The notes: a model not told the origin generated them from the sequence alone. A stretch of 57,500 nt of DNA from Symbiodinium natans (GCA_905221605.1 CAJNDS010002224.1:282501-340000); one strand, 5' to 3'; positions 43,701 through 52,832 are shown, counted from the stretch's first letter. Translations and numbers: made by a program.

Positions 43701-45998
43701 AGCGTTTCCTTGGCCAGGGCAAGCCACCCTTCCGGAATCCCCCTATTCTCACTTGAAACCCTAAATCTTAAACCCTGACTCCAGAATCCCGAAAACTTAT
43801 TCTTAATCCCTGTTCCCCTAGGAAGAAACAAAGGATCCTTTTTGTTCATATATAAGAAAGCCCATAACCCAAAAAGTAAAAAGGATCCCTAACACTGATC
43901 TAGTATTATGAGGATGTGATTCAACAAGATGTGGACGCACGCGACAAGCCGTCGGCCATCGGTCGAAGGTTGGGTCCCGGAACCCCCAACACCGAAAAAA
44001 CTCTGTGTCAACAGTCTTTTCGACTTTGCTCAGAAAGCTCCGTCAAATGCATTCTGTATCGACTGACGTACTTCTGCAACCTGAACAAAATGTATCCCAT
44101 GTATTTATCTCTACACAGGCACTCTCCCGCCCCCGCTCTACAGAAACTCCGATAGTAAGGACCAACTAAGATGCAATGGACACCGCACCTTTCTTCCGAA
44201 TCTTCTCCCAGACCTGTTGGGAGGATCCAAAAGGTAGATCTCTTTAAGGGTTCCTAAGAATGACCCAATATTAGTCTAGGGTACAATTTGGGGGTTCTAC
44301 TTTTTGCATCCTCCCAGGAATTCTGGGATGAAAATCAGGTCAAGGGGCATAGCGATCACCATCTCGCAGCATGTCGTCCATGGTGTCGTGGGTCCCGATG
44401 CGGCACTTGACACCTTGTGAGAAGCTCCCCAGGCTTAGGGTTTAGAGAAAACTTACAAACCCTAAACCCTAACCCTACACCCTAAACCCTAAACCCTAAA
44501 CCCTAAACCCTAAACCCTAAACCCTAAACCCTAAACCCTAAACCCTAAACCTTAAACCCCAAGCCCTAGGTTCCAATCTCCCCTATAAGTAGGGGGCCTA
44601 TAGCTAAGCTTCGTGCGGAGGATGCATGCGCTCCCGTGAGGTAAGCAAACCGGTTCATGTCTCCAAGGGAGGCCATGCAGCCGCGCTGAGCCTAACCGTT
44701 TAGGGTTTATAGGGTTTAGGGTTTAGGGTTGAGGGTTTAGGGTTTAGCGTTTAGGGATCCAAGCCAGCCTTCCATACCCCTTGAATATCAGGATTCCACC
44801 TTAAATGGCACAAAGAATGGTCGTCAAACAAATCAAGGTATCTGGGTCATTAGCTACACCTGAAGACTCCGGTGTAGTTCGTTTTTCTCTTTGGAACTAA
44901 GTTGGAGTGAAGACTCTGGTGTAGTAAGTTCCTCTCTCGGGCGGTTGCCATAGCCCTATACTGGAGTACCACAATGGACCTCGAAAAGGAACTGCATTGG
45001 TCTTCTGGCAAGGGGTGTGGGCTCTCTGGAAGTCTCGACATGCAGCCTCTTGGCTAGACAAGTTGGCATCCTATGCCCGATGATAGGGCTTTCAAAGTCT
45101 GCCACAGACAGCCGGCAGCTTCCAAGTTCCCCAAAGACCTTAATGAAGGAACATACCTGTAGCACCGACTTAACAAATCATAACGAGAGATTTCAAGAAG
45201 CCAGGAAATTTCAAATTTGTTCCTTGTATCATGAGTTCAGGAACATCTCTTGCTCAAGGCATTTTGGAAGACCTGGGGACTTTCCTAGGGGATAGGATTA
45301 ATTAGGGGGACCCTTGGGGATATAGACCCTCTGAATAAGGTCCCTGCTTAAGAGAGCCAGAAGAGGGTTCAGAAGGGGTTCCCTTTTAAGGGTCCCCCCT
45401 AAAACCCTAAACCCTAAACCCTAAACCCTAAACCCTAAACCCTAAACCCTCTGAATCCCTTATCCTACCTAGGATTTCCAAGGTGGGCACACCCAAACCT
45501 CGAGGGCGTCTCAGTGTGAACCGGAGAGCTGCTTGGGGTGAAAAGTTGAGAAAGCTTTTCAATAGGGCTTAGTGTTAAGGGTTTAGGGTTTAGGGTTTAG
45601 GGTTTTGAGAAGGGCTGAAGGTTTACGAGGGTTGGAGCTTGGAGCTTGGGGGGGGGGGGGGGGGGCAAAAGGTTGAATCAAAATTCAGCAATCCTAGTCG
45701 GGTTTAGGGTTTAAGGTGGGTGAAGGGAGTTTGGGGAGTTTCGGGAGTCTAGGGTTTGGAGTTTAGGGAGTTACAGGGTGGGGCCCCCTATTTATAAGTA
45801 GAGTTATAAGGGCCCTAAATTGGGTTATAAGGACCCTAAGTTAGGTTATAAGTCCCTTAACTACAGTTAGTATAGTAAGGGGGCCCCACCCTGTAGGGTT
45901 CAGGCCACACTCTGAACGCATTGGCCGGGCACCGAGCTGATGGCGACAGACGCTGCCTCTGCCATGGCGTCCGTGCAGGTGCCTCGGCGAAAGCTGCT
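34649..45998 (-). CDS. tRNA-dihydrouridine synthase (DusA-like), exons spread over about 11 kb, partial
   Basis: Would reduce uridine to dihydrouridine in tRNA with FMN. Eight minus-strand islands align in order with the DusA-type family: about 45905-45998 (CTDAMAEAASVAIS), 44341-44413 (GVKCRIGTHDTMDDMLRDGD), 43622-43742 (TLLNFVDAVAAGG), 41317-41359 (DNRSKPPLRH), about 37964-38043 (DFVYRLAADRPHLELTLNGG), 35595-35697 (GLAGFEVMVGRWAVRNPWAL), 34917-35000 (EERKEYLSYCQRELDSG) and 34649-34729 (LMLSEPLRNIFGKG). These match the family's VTVKCRIG, NRSIPPLRY, VYRL..PHL.I.INGG, GVMVGRAA..NPW and C-terminal segments. The exons with the catalytic Cys (NxGCPS) and the HARK motif were not found. Introns hold telomere arrays, introners and two other genes. 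Each exon is short, so the colinear order is the main evidence. Confidence 0.6.
37069..37198 (-). CDS. Candidate exon, unknown protein
   Basis: Minus frame EADIARRHSEICSMEEVDLN then RAKGHAS between arrays. It lies between two synthase exons but matches no Dus segment I know. Confidence 0.4.
37283..37415 (+). CDS. Candidate exon, unknown protein
   Basis: Plus frame SVIMRWALDDVQATRGKSRG then GAAFSSNYTRRRRSAYATYP, ending near CCCTAAG. Opposite in strand to the surrounding genes. Confidence 0.35.
37672..37722. repeat. AT microsatellite
   Basis: Two TA runs around TAGATTATA, followed by a CA run at about 37745-37758. Confidence 0.95.
38085..38175 (+). repeat. TTTAGGG array, 13 units
   Basis: Perfect 91 bp beside the synthase exon ending NGG. 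A matching C-strand array (37880-37954) lies on the exon's other side, so the exon sits between arrays of opposite orientation. Confidence 0.97.
38727..38936 (+). repeat. TTTAGGG array with GGGCTTA block
   Basis: About 30 units including four to five GGGCTTA variants near the 5' end. Confidence 0.95.
39021..39090 (+). repeat. 19-bp tandem repeat containing one telomere unit
   Basis: Four copies of CTCCTGTTTAGGGTTTATA leading directly into a TTTAGGG array (39091-39150), a higher-order unit that embeds TTTAGGG. Confidence 0.9.
39149..39237. mobile_element. Introner family E
   Basis: GGCTCCTATGTAGTACC to GGAACTGCATTGGAGCC with GTAGTATACTGGAATCCCC in the middle. Near-identical to the copy at 42836-42930. 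Confidence 0.8.
39561..40738 (-). CDS. Secreted RNase T2, three exons with introner introns
   Basis: Predicted secreted T2-family endoribonuclease that cleaves RNA through a 2',3'-cyclic phosphate. Exons 40655-40738, 40402-40531 and 39561-40288 give 313 residues with all phases consistent. Residues 1-15 (MLLQILAFCIPLASA) are a signal peptide. A short pro-region with ECLDGQCALNAVQL follows. KVHGLW at about 117 and NHEWQKHGTC at about 202-211 are the two conserved active-site blocks with both catalytic histidines. Many cysteines fit a secreted enzyme. Introns are introners: 40532-40654 (GAGT..CCAAG, TSD exact) and 40289-40401 (GTGG..CTAAG, TSD 3 of 4). The ATG lies 8 bp after telomere units. 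The whole gene sits between two synthase exons on the same strand. Confidence 0.88.
40289..40397. mobile_element. Introner family C with a two-unit telomere stub
   Basis: CTTAGTTG to CAACCAAG, with core GGGGACTAAAGGTTAACC and GGTGAAAGGTTGCC. Right after CTTAGTTG come CCCTAAA and a partial CCCTA, at a place where the 32481-32619 copy has CATAAGGG plus its array. Forms RNase T2 intron 2. Confidence 0.8.
40532..40650. mobile_element. Introner family A forming RNase T2 intron 1
   Basis: 119 bp with ends CTTGGTAGCCCAG and CTGGGCTACCAAG and exact duplication ACTC at 40528-40531 and 40651-40654. In the minus sense the duplication supplies a GA donor (GAGT). Confidence 0.9.
40744..40798 (-). repeat. 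CCCTAAA array directly 5' of RNase T2
   Basis: About seven units between the RNase T2 start codon and unrelated upstream sequence. It may lie in the 5' leader or the trans-splice acceptor region. Confidence 0.95.
41046..41125 (-). CDS. Candidate exon with a membrane segment
   Basis: Minus frame LPSAVGSAAWSGLVGGAVLA then MMMPPLNI, a hydrophobic helix rich in Gly/Ala. It lies between synthase exons but is not part of the Dus fold. Confidence 0.45.
41193..41285 (-). repeat. CCCTAAA array next to a poly-C tract
   Basis: About 13 units with two CCCTAAG variants, preceded by a 13-14 bp C run. Confidence 0.95.
42059..43073 (-). CDS. Unnamed 303-residue protein, two exons with a family E introner
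   Basis: Exons 42937-43073 and 42059-42833 join in frame (303 residues) when 42834-42936 is removed as a GA-AG intron. The N-terminus (VFCCPFFFVGGGVLDILYLN) is hydrophobic, a possible signal or anchor. The body contains ESLKFSAGHEKFSGVYRL, NQPVWKLVAYLD and WTIFRGGPKLNALCAGV, a GVYRL/PVWK/W pattern that I believe recurs in dinoflagellate predicted proteins but cannot name. The C-terminal part is acidic/amphipathic (NEIERLHNVEQVVGHFE). The ATG directly follows telomere units (43074-43091). The gene lies inside the synthase locus. The exact splice point is less certain than for the other introners because GG separates the short direct repeat from the element. Confidence 0.7.
42836..42930. mobile_element. 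Introner family E inside a gene
   Basis: CTACCCAAAGGCTCC at one end and GGAGCCTTTGGATAAG at the other; core GTAGTATACTAGAATCCCC. Forms the intron of the 42059-43073 gene. Confidence 0.8.
43850..43900. repeat. Short palindrome, possible decayed introner
   Basis: Arms AAAGGATCCTTTTTG (43831-43845) and AAAAAGGATCCCTAA surround TATATAAGAAAGCCC, like the cores of other introner families, but clear ends are missing. Confidence 0.4.
44211..44332. mobile_element. Introner family K, empty copy
   Basis: CCCAGACCTGTTGGGAGGATCC to GCATCCTCCCAGGAATTCTGGG, with intact centre GTCTAGGGTACAATTTGGGG. It is the empty comparator for the loaded copies at 21013 and 24968, and lies beside the synthase exon at 44341-44413. 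Confidence 0.85.
44457..44558 (-). repeat. CCCTAAA array
   Basis: About 14 units between a synthase exon and the candidate exon at 44604. Confidence 0.95.
44604..44697 (-). CDS. Candidate exon, unknown protein
   Basis: Minus frame QRGCMASLGDMNRFAYLTGA then HASSAR. It lies between two synthase exons; no clear Dus match. Confidence 0.4.
45008..45165 (-). CDS. Candidate exon next to a family E element
   Basis: Minus frame CSFIKVFGELGSCRLSVADF then ESPIIGHRMPTCLAKRLHVE, running to the family-E element at about 44857-45012 (ends ACTCCGGTGTAGTTC and GGAACTGCATTGG). Function unknown. Confidence 0.45.
45774..45894. mobile_element. Palindromic element with perfect 17-bp ends
   Basis: ACAGGGTGGGGCCCCCT and its exact complement enclose tandem GGTTATAAGGACCCTAA-like units. 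Same size class as the introners, but different termini and no clear TSD. Confidence 0.75.
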
Positions 45999-45999
45999 C

Positions 46000-47650
46000 C
46001 TACCCTACCCTTAACTATACCTTCTTACCCTGGCCTAAGCCCTAAACTCTGCACCCTACACCCTAAACCCGAACTAACCCGAACTAAACCCCGCACCCTG
46101 CAACCCTGTTCAAGGCCAGCCCAAAAAACCCTAGGAGAGAGCAGGTTTAAGGCTTTCGGGTTTCGGTGGTTAGGCCAGCTAGAGTTTAGGGTTCAGGGTG
46201 TGTAGGGCTGTTGTTGAGGGTTTAGGGGCCCTATCGTAGTCTAGTAGGGCTGAATTTGACCGGAAGGAGTAAACACATGGCTGATGGATGTGGGCGACGG
46301 GAGTATGCCCCAGAACTTCTCGAGATAAAGATACCACCAACCCCCGAAACCCTTATAAGCCCTAAACCCTAAACCCTAAACCCTGAACCCTAAACCAGTC
46401 TGCGAAGGTCATGGCACCTCGTCCTTGAACCCTGAACCCTGAACCTTAAACTCATAAACACCCAAAACCCCCAAAAAAACCCAAGTACGCCCTTGAAAAG
46501 GCCCTTTATGGGGTTTAGGGCTGTTATACCCTTTTTAACCCCTTAAAAAGCCCCTTTATAGGGTTGGTTATTATACCCTATAACTCCTTAAACAATCCCC
46601 TTAAAAAGGCCTTTTATAGGGATTAGGGCTATGTTGTACCCTTTTTAACCCCTTATGGGGTTGATTCTTGTAACCTATAACCCCTTAAAAAGGCCCTTTT
46701 ATAGGGTTGGCTATGGCTATGGGGACTAGAACCTGGACATCGCACCAGGTACCAGAGTACCCTGAACCTTAAACCCAAAACCCCCAATTAAAACCTAAGG
46801 AGACGGGGGGGTATTTAGGGCATCCTTGAACCCTAAACCCTAAACCCTAAACCCTAAACCCGAAACCCCGAACCCATTGACGGTCTATGGCAACCCTCAA
46901 GCCCGCCCCTTGCCCATGCCGTTCCTTTTTCGCAACCTCGCTGCAATAGTAGTGGATCGGGAGACCCGCGCCCTACTCAACTCCAATAAGCCCGAAACCC
47001 GAAACTCGCGGTTCAGGGTTTAGGGTTTAGGGTTTAGGGTTTAGGGTTAAACCCCAAACCCGGCAAACAGAAAGCCTACGAAGCCCCTATGACCCAGCCA
47101 AAAGCCTTCTGAGAAGCCTAAACGGGCTTTCAGGGCGAGAGCTCCAATGCCTTATGGGGGCTTGCTGTTTCCAGGGCTTACATTTGGGGCTTAGGGGTTT
47201 GGGGGCTTAGGGGTTTAGGTGTTTAGGGCTTTTAGGGTTTAGGGGTTAGAAGGGGTTTGGGGCTTCGGGTTCAGGGTTTAGGAACTTCCCAAAACATTTA
47301 GACGCACGTTTGGGGGGGATTCTTGGGCCCCGAAGTACCACGCTGTGACATGGTTCCCTTGTCGGCCCTGAGCGACTACTATATACTAACTTCCCTGCAG
47401 GGTATCGAGTTTTAGGGCTTTTGCTGATCAACCCTGGGGAAATCGTAAAAAACCCTAAACCCTAAACCCTAAACCCTAAACCCTAAACCCTTAACCCTTA
47501 ACCCTTAACCCTTAACCGTCCCCGGGGGGGGGGGGGGAAGGGGTAACCCTTCAACTTGGATCCTGTGCGGCTCATGAGATAAGATTGTGAAACCAAAAGC
47601 TTCCCCAAAAGCACCACGCTTGCCGGCTCTTAGTAGCTTTGTGTTTGGGG
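46000..47650. other. Degenerate repeats, no resolved gene
   Basis: 46480-46715 is a degenerate tandem repeat (units with CCCCTTAAAAAGGCCCTTTATAGGG). Small arrays at 46355-46395, 46830-46865 and 47450-47515. The island at about 46872-46990 is open on plus (PIDGLWQPSSPPLAHAVPFS). Confidence 0.4.
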
Positions 47651-47657
47651 GTTACGG

Positions 47658-47790
47658 TTTAGGGTTTAGGGTTTAGGGTTTAGGGTTTAGGGTTTAGGGT
47701 TTAGGGTTTAGGGTTTAGGGTTTAGGGTTTAGGGTTTAGGGTTTAGGGTTTAGGGTTTAGGGTTTAGGGTTTAGGGTTTAGGGTTTAGGG
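47658..47790 (+). repeat. TTTAGGG array, 19 units
   Basis: 133 bp perfect, ending next to a candidate exon. Confidence 0.97.
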
Positions 47791-47799
47791 ACCCTGAGG

Positions 47800-48178
47800 T
47801 GATGACAAGATCCGTGGCAACGACGTCACCATCGTTGCAGCTACCAGGAACATCGAAACTGAGACAGCTAAGGTCAGCATCCCGACCTGGAGACTCCAAT
47901 GTAATTCCCTTCGGTGTCCGTTCTGGCTTTAAACCCTAAACCCTAAACCCTAAACCCTAAACTCTGAACCCTAAACCCTAAACCCTAAACCCTAAACCCT
48001 AAACCCTAAACCCTAAACCCTAAGCCCTAAACCCTAAACCCTAAACCCTAAACCCTAAACCCTAACCACCCCCCCAAACAGGAACTGCACTGGAGTTTTC
48101 AGGTAAGCCCTGGGGGCCACTTTGCACCACTTCACGTTCACAGGCCACGAGTCCGAGCACGCCTCAGCAGTCGAACCC
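47800..48178 (-). CDS. Two candidate exons split by a loaded family E element
   Basis: Minus exon about 48100-48178 reads STAEACSDSWPVNVKWCKVA; about 47800-47886 reads RDADLSCLSFDVPGSCNDGD then VVATDLVITS. Between them is an introner (47889-48098). A join giving VAPRDADLSC would keep the frame, but no single donor/acceptor pair fits exactly. Cys-rich, possibly extracellular; no family recognised. Confidence 0.5.
47889..48098. mobile_element. Introner family E carrying a long telomere array
   Basis: Left end GGAGACTCCAATGTAATTCCC and right end GGAACTGCACTGGAGTTTTC match empty copies at 39149 and 42836. Between them 47934-48065 is about 19 CCCTAAA units. Confidence 0.8.
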
Positions 48179-48204
48179 CCGAGTTCAAGTCTAATTAATT
48201 AGGG

Positions 48205-48312
48205 TTTAGGGTTTAGGGTTTAGGGTTTAGGGTTTAGGGTTTAGGGTTTAGGGTTTGGGGTTTGGGGTTTAGGGTTTAGGGTTTAGGGTTTGGGGGTTTG
48301 GGATTTGGGGTT
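48205..48312 (+). repeat. TTTAGGG / TTTGGGG array
   Basis: Seven standard units, then mixed TTTGGGG variants. Confidence 0.93.
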
Positions 48313-48552
48313 TAGGGCTGAGGATTTCAGGCTCAGGGATGTTTAGGGCTTGTTCGGGGAGGTCGCGCCCAATCACAACTCGCAACGAGCCAAACCAGAG
48401 CCTGCTCAAACCAAGCCAATGCCATTCCAAACAATAACAGTAAACACCAAAAAGTTAAAAAACCTGTTTAAGGACAAATCGTGCTGGGATTCCCAAGACT
48501 TTACTCTTAGGGATTGAGGCTATTGAGTTTCCAACTTTTTGGGTTCTAGTAT

Positions 48553-48625
48553 ACTTGGTAGCCCCGTGACCACATTCCGATAAGCGCACCCTTTTGCGGG
48601 TTAGTTACTTTATAAGGGAACCATG
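48553..48625. mobile_element. Introner family A, left half only
   Basis: CTTGGTAGCCCCGTGACCA to TTTATAAGGGAACCATG. The right half is missing, and a telomere array (48673-48750) follows shortly after. Confidence 0.6.
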
Positions 48626-48872
48626 AGTACCCCAACTGATGGTATGTATGGTAAACTCTAAAATAACCCGAAATCCTACACCCTAAACCCTAAACCCTAA
48701 ACCCTAAACCCTAAACCCTAAACCCTAAACCCTAAACCCTAAACCCTAAGTTCCTTCTTTCCCTGCATCCTAGACTCTTCAAGATGCCATTGGCGTGCGC
48801 GGCGCCCACCTTTTTGTGGACTCGAGGCTTTAGGGAATGCGGGCTTCCGGGACTTTTGAGGCTTCGAGTGGG

Positions 48873-48987
48873 TTTTAGAGTTTAGAGTTTAGAGTTGAGA
48901 GTTTAGAGTTCAGAGTTCAGAGTTCAGAGTTCAGAGTTTAGGGTTTAGAGTTTGGAGTTTGGAGTTTAGAGTTTAGAGTTTAGAGTT
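48873..48987 (+). repeat. TTTAGAG variant array
   Basis: Sixteen or so units of TTTAGAG/GTTCAGA, a GGG to GAG change of the telomere unit spread along the block. It lies just 3' of the stop codon at 48997. Confidence 0.9.
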
Positions 48988-48996
48988 TGTAGTTTG

Positions 48997-49240
48997 TCAT
49001 CTTGAACCCATAGAGGAGAACCATAGCACAGAACAACCCCTCCTAGACCCAAGAGAGAAACCCTAGGAATTAAAATGGGCACCCTTTTTTGGGTTTAAAG
49101 GGGCTTGTGAATAAGAGAAGCTCAACCCTAAACAAAGGGAAAAATGGCCTACTCTGGGTCCTAGCCTCACAACTCTGGGGTCATAGCTCCCCTGAGCACG
49201 AAGGCCTGAAAGCCCTGACACCTCCGCCCCCAAGCCCCAA
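48997..49240 (-). CDS. 3' end of an unknown gene, intron is an introner
   Basis: Minus exon from about 49240 to 49169 reads VSGLSGLRAQGSYDPRVV. Removing 49043-49168 (GAGG..TCTAG) continues RGCSVLWFSSMGSR and a TGA at 48997-48999. The join rebuilds GTT GTG AGG GGT from an exact duplication. Function unknown. Confidence 0.6.
49043..49164. mobile_element. Introner family B
   Basis: 122 bp with ends CTAGACCCAAGAG and CTCTGGGTCCTAG and exact duplication CCTC at 49039-49042 and 49165-49168. Confidence 0.9.
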
Positions 49241-49466
49241 GCCCTAATCTCCATAAACGGGCTTAGGGTTTAGGGTTTGGGTTAAGGGTTTAGGGTTTAG
49301 TGCGTGGCCATGATGGAGACTTCTAGGCAGCTCCTAAACCCTAAACCCTAAACCCTAAACCCTAAGCCTAAACCCTAAACCCTAAACCCTAAACCCTACG
49401 CTCTGAACCCTAAACCCCAAACCCTAAACCCTAAACCCTAAACCCAAACCCTCTGGAACATGGTCC

Positions 49467-49660
49467 CCTGGTGAGGCTTTACACTTTGACACATAGCCTG
49501 AATATCGAAGAAGGGGACAAGATTGTAGAGAACCTCCCCTCACCCCCCCCCCCCCCCCCCCCCCCCACATAGCCTGAATATCGAAGAAGGGGACAAGATT
49601 GTAGAGAACCTCCCCTCACCCCCCCCCCCCCCCCCCCCCCCCCCCGCCCCGGCGCGGAAA
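49467..49660. repeat. Tandem duplication of an exon-like segment plus poly-C
   Basis: A unit of about 76-79 bp (from ACATAGCCTGAATATCGAAG through ACCTCCCCTCA and a C run of more than 20) occurs twice, at about 49490 and 49566. Unit 1 is open on plus (RLYTLTHSLNIEEGDKIVEN). It is a recent slippage duplication or an assembly artefact at the homopolymer. Confidence 0.8.
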
Positions 49661-49727
49661 CCCTCAGCCCTATAATTATTCCCTAAACCCTAAACCCTAT
49701 GAACCCTGTGAGCCCCAAACAGCCCTG

Positions 49728-49875
49728 CCCTAAACCCTAAACCCTAAACCCTAAACCCTAAACCCTAAACCCTAAACCCTAAACCCTAAACCCTAAACCC
49801 TAAACCCTAAACCCTAAACCCTAAACCCTAAACCCTAAACCCTAACCCTAAACCCTAAACCCTAAACCCTAAACC
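49728..49875 (-). repeat. CCCTAAA array, about 21 units
   Basis: One unit has lost an A; otherwise near-perfect. Confidence 0.96.
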
Positions 49876-49892
49876 GTGGAACCCGAAACCCT

Positions 49893-49984
49893 CAACCCCA
49901 CATGATGGGACTCCAAGGCGCCACAGTGACAACCCGTCGACAGTTGGGCCGGGAACGCACCTGAAGTCGACTCCAAAATCCGGG
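49893..49984 (-). CDS. Candidate exon, unknown protein
   Basis: Minus frame PDFGVDFRCVPGPTVDGLSL then WRLGVPSCG between two arrays of opposite orientation. Confidence 0.4.
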
Positions 49985-50350
49985 TTTAGGGTTTAGGGTT
50001 TAGGGTTTAGGGTTTTGGGGTCATATGGGGGGGTTTCCGATATTGAGGGCACCTTATATCTTGGGATCCTTACTATAAAGGGATCCTACTGCTGTGGGGC
50101 TCCATGCGCGGGGTCGTTGATTATAGTAAAGCCCCATATACCCTGTGCTAGAAAAACTCCTTATAAAGGTATGGACCATGAACCCTTTTAGGGTTCGTTC
50201 AGTCCCCAAGGATGTAGGTGGGGATAGGGTTCAGGTTCTCGTGTTCCGGGGACCTTTAGGATTTGAGGACCTTACTAAACCCTAAACCCTAAACCCTAAA
50301 CCCTAAACCCTAAACCCTCATTGAAGGAACTACATGGGAGCCCTCAGGCA

Positions 50351-50522
50351 TACATCATGGGTTCCCCTCCTACCCGCCTGTATACTACTCCCCCCCCCCT
50401 TATTTCCCCCATAATTAAAGCTATGTGAGGATAATTAACCCGAAATAAGGTTTTTTAAGGGGGGGAACCTCGGGGGGGGAAGGGGGGGGGGGTGGTATAG
50501 AGGGGGGTAGCAGGGTAACCCA
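50351..50522. mobile_element. Decayed palindromic element with homopolymer runs
   Basis: GGGTTCCCCTCCTACC and GGTAGCAGGGTAACCC arms around C-rich and G-rich tracts and AATAAGGTTTTTTAAGG. Fits the introner size class but is highly diverged. Confidence 0.35.
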
Positions 50523-50689
50523 CCCAGCGTCCCCAATCCTGAACCCTCTCGACCCCAACCCTGTCCGGATCTAACACAAAATCCTCAACCCCCAAGTCCC
50601 TTGAGGGTTTTGGGGTTTAGGGTTTAGGGTTTAGGGTTAGACGCTTGATCCCCGGACATTTCGCAGCTGGGGCCTCACAATCCTCACTT

Positions 50690-50790
50690 CTAAGCCTTAG
50701 GTTCTGAGCCCCACTGGCGGTCTAAAACAATAACTGCTGGCGCCTGCGAAGCCATTTGCTGGTACATCGCCTGGCTGCTCAGATCTTCAG
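50690..50790 (-). CDS. Candidate exon, unknown protein
   Basis: Minus frame LSSQAMYQQMASQAPAVIVL then DRQWGSEPKA. No family recognised. Confidence 0.35.
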
Positions 50791-51314
50791 AATACGCTCA
50801 GATCAGAGTTCGGGAACCCCTAAACCCTAAACCCTAAACCCCAAACCCTAAACCCCCAAAAACCCAAGGGCAAAATAGACTGCAGCTCCGAAGTCTGCCC
50901 TTCACAAGATTGACATGAGAGTCTGGCACAGGGGGGCTCATGTGGGGGGGGGGGGGGTTTCCGAGGTTAGGGTTTAGGGTTTAGGGTTTAGGGTTTAGGA
51001 ATTGGGTTTAGGTACCACCAGAGTAAGGATTATACTATTTAGGGGCATTTGCAAGGGATTCATATTCGCAAGATTGTGGTGCACTTTTTGCCAGAGGCAG
51101 ACTCAAATCTACTGCAGAAGACATGTCCATAGTTGGGGATTTATTTGGTGTGACGTGTCGCGTGGGGGTTGGAGTTCAACGGGGGTGAGGGTTTAGGGGT
51201 TTGCGGTTGAGGGTTGTCAGGGAGCTTTCAGCCGAACTATAGCTGCACACCGTGCACCCTAAACCCTAAACCCTAAACCCTGAACCCGAAACCCTAAATC
51301 CTCAAACGTCCGAA

Positions 51315-51398
51315 GCCCTATCCTGAACCCTTGGCATTCCACCACGGGTGTCCTCGTCACGCGAGGCTACCAGAGCTTCGTAGAGGCAGGGCGTCCTT
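51315..51398 (-). CDS. Candidate exon, unknown protein
   Basis: Minus frame VRTPCLYEALVASRDEDTRG then GMPR, upstream-bounded by a TTTAGGG array (51405-51465). Confidence 0.4.
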
Positions 51399-51479
51399 AC
51401 TTGATTAGGGTTTAGGGTTTAGGGTTTAGGGTTTAGGGTTTAGGGTTTAGGGTTTAGGGTTTACGGAAGGATGGTACTT

Positions 51480-52180
51480 AGGGCACTTAAAGGGCGTATA
51501 AGTGGGTTATGATCGGTACAGTGATATTTTGTTAATAAGTGCCATGAACCTGCAAGTAGGGTTTCTTGGGGTGAGGTGTAGGATGGCTTTGTTGGGGATG
51601 CTATAGATGGACGCCGACAAACTTGGTCCAGGGTTTCCCAGATACTCTTCTCTCTTGTACCGAGAGGTTAAAGTATGAATCTCCTGATGTCGGGAGGCAA
51701 GCCCCTTATGCATCACTCTGCCTCTGCGCCCTCTAGCCGGCTAAATGCAGCACTCTGCAGCACTTCAAAAGGCGGACAACCCGAAGCAACGCCCTAAACC
51801 CCACCTGGTCAGTCCTCCAAATGCATGGTCCCTTTGTAGGGTTCACAATGTGCAGTCTTACATAAGGGCACCCAAACAAGAGCCGTAGTTTAGTGCCTGG
51901 CGCGAGATTAACTTCCTCTACACCAAAACGAATTGCGGGTTCCTACTTGGGAAAGACATACAGTAGCTACAGCAGTTATGGGTAAATTTGCAGGGCCCTA
52001 AATTGGATCGTCCAAACTATACCTTAAATTCCCTTAGATTGCAAAGTTTACTTCGCCAGAAATCATGTTGCGCATGCTTGCAAACTATAGTCCGCAGACC
52101 CCGCCCTGTAGAGTAGGCCAGATATGAGCCTTGCTCCTTCATTTAATCGTCCCTGAGCTCTATAAACCCCAAGGCCCTGG
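51480..52180. other. Unique stretch without a resolved gene
   Basis: Array-free 700 bp with a 69-codon minus frame (51507-51716) and no domains. Confidence 0.3.
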
Positions 52181-52223
52181 CCCTAAACCCTAAACCCTAA
52201 ACCCTAAACCCTAAACCCTAAAC

Positions 52224-52322
52224 AAGAGACCAGCCAGGCAACATATAGAACTCGAAGGCCAGCAGAATGTTGGCCATGACCGCCTGCAGGGTCGGCTGCT
52301 TCGCGGAGCCTCCCTCATCCCC
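52224..52322 (-). CDS. Candidate exon whose donor is a telomere array
   Basis: Minus frame DEGGSAKQPTLQAVMANILL then AFEFYMLPGWSL, ending TCTCTT|GTTTAGGG, so the array at 52183-52222 starts with the GT donor. Partial hydrophobic helix. Function unknown. Confidence 0.5.
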
Positions 52323-52832
52323 TGTTTACCTTAAAGTTACCCTAAGCCCCATAAACCCTGAACCCTAAACCCTAAACCCTAAACCCTAAACCCTAAACTC
52401 TGAACCCTAAACCCTAAACCCTAAACCCTGAACCCTAAATCCTAAACCCTAACCCTAAACCCTACACACAGCTGAGCGGCGAGGGTGTAGGGCCTATACG
52501 GGTTGAGTGTTTAGGAGTTGAGTGCTTGGAGTTTTGGCTTTGGGGTTTAATAGTTCAGGGTTTAGGGCTTGCGATGGAGGTCTTACGGAAATTCCCCAAA
52601 GCGGAGGCGCCTCTCAAACAAAAATACCCCCCCTCAAAGTGTCAGAGACCCTCCTCTAACTTTCAGGCCCTGCATCCCTACCTCCTTACGCATGTCTAAA
52701 CCGCAAAACCCGAAACCCCGAAACCCGAAACCCCAAACCCCGAACCCCAAACCCCAAACCCTAAACCCCAAACCCTAAACCCCAAACCCTAAACCCTAAA
52801 CCCTAGCCCTAAACCCTAAACCCTGAAATCCC

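Noticed and set aside
52569-52778. Proline/Asn/Lys-rich 69-codon frame ending in repeated NPKPQ
   Set aside because: The tail is a translation of CCCTAAA/CCCCAAA repeats; many frames in the window end in NPKP or similar for this reason.
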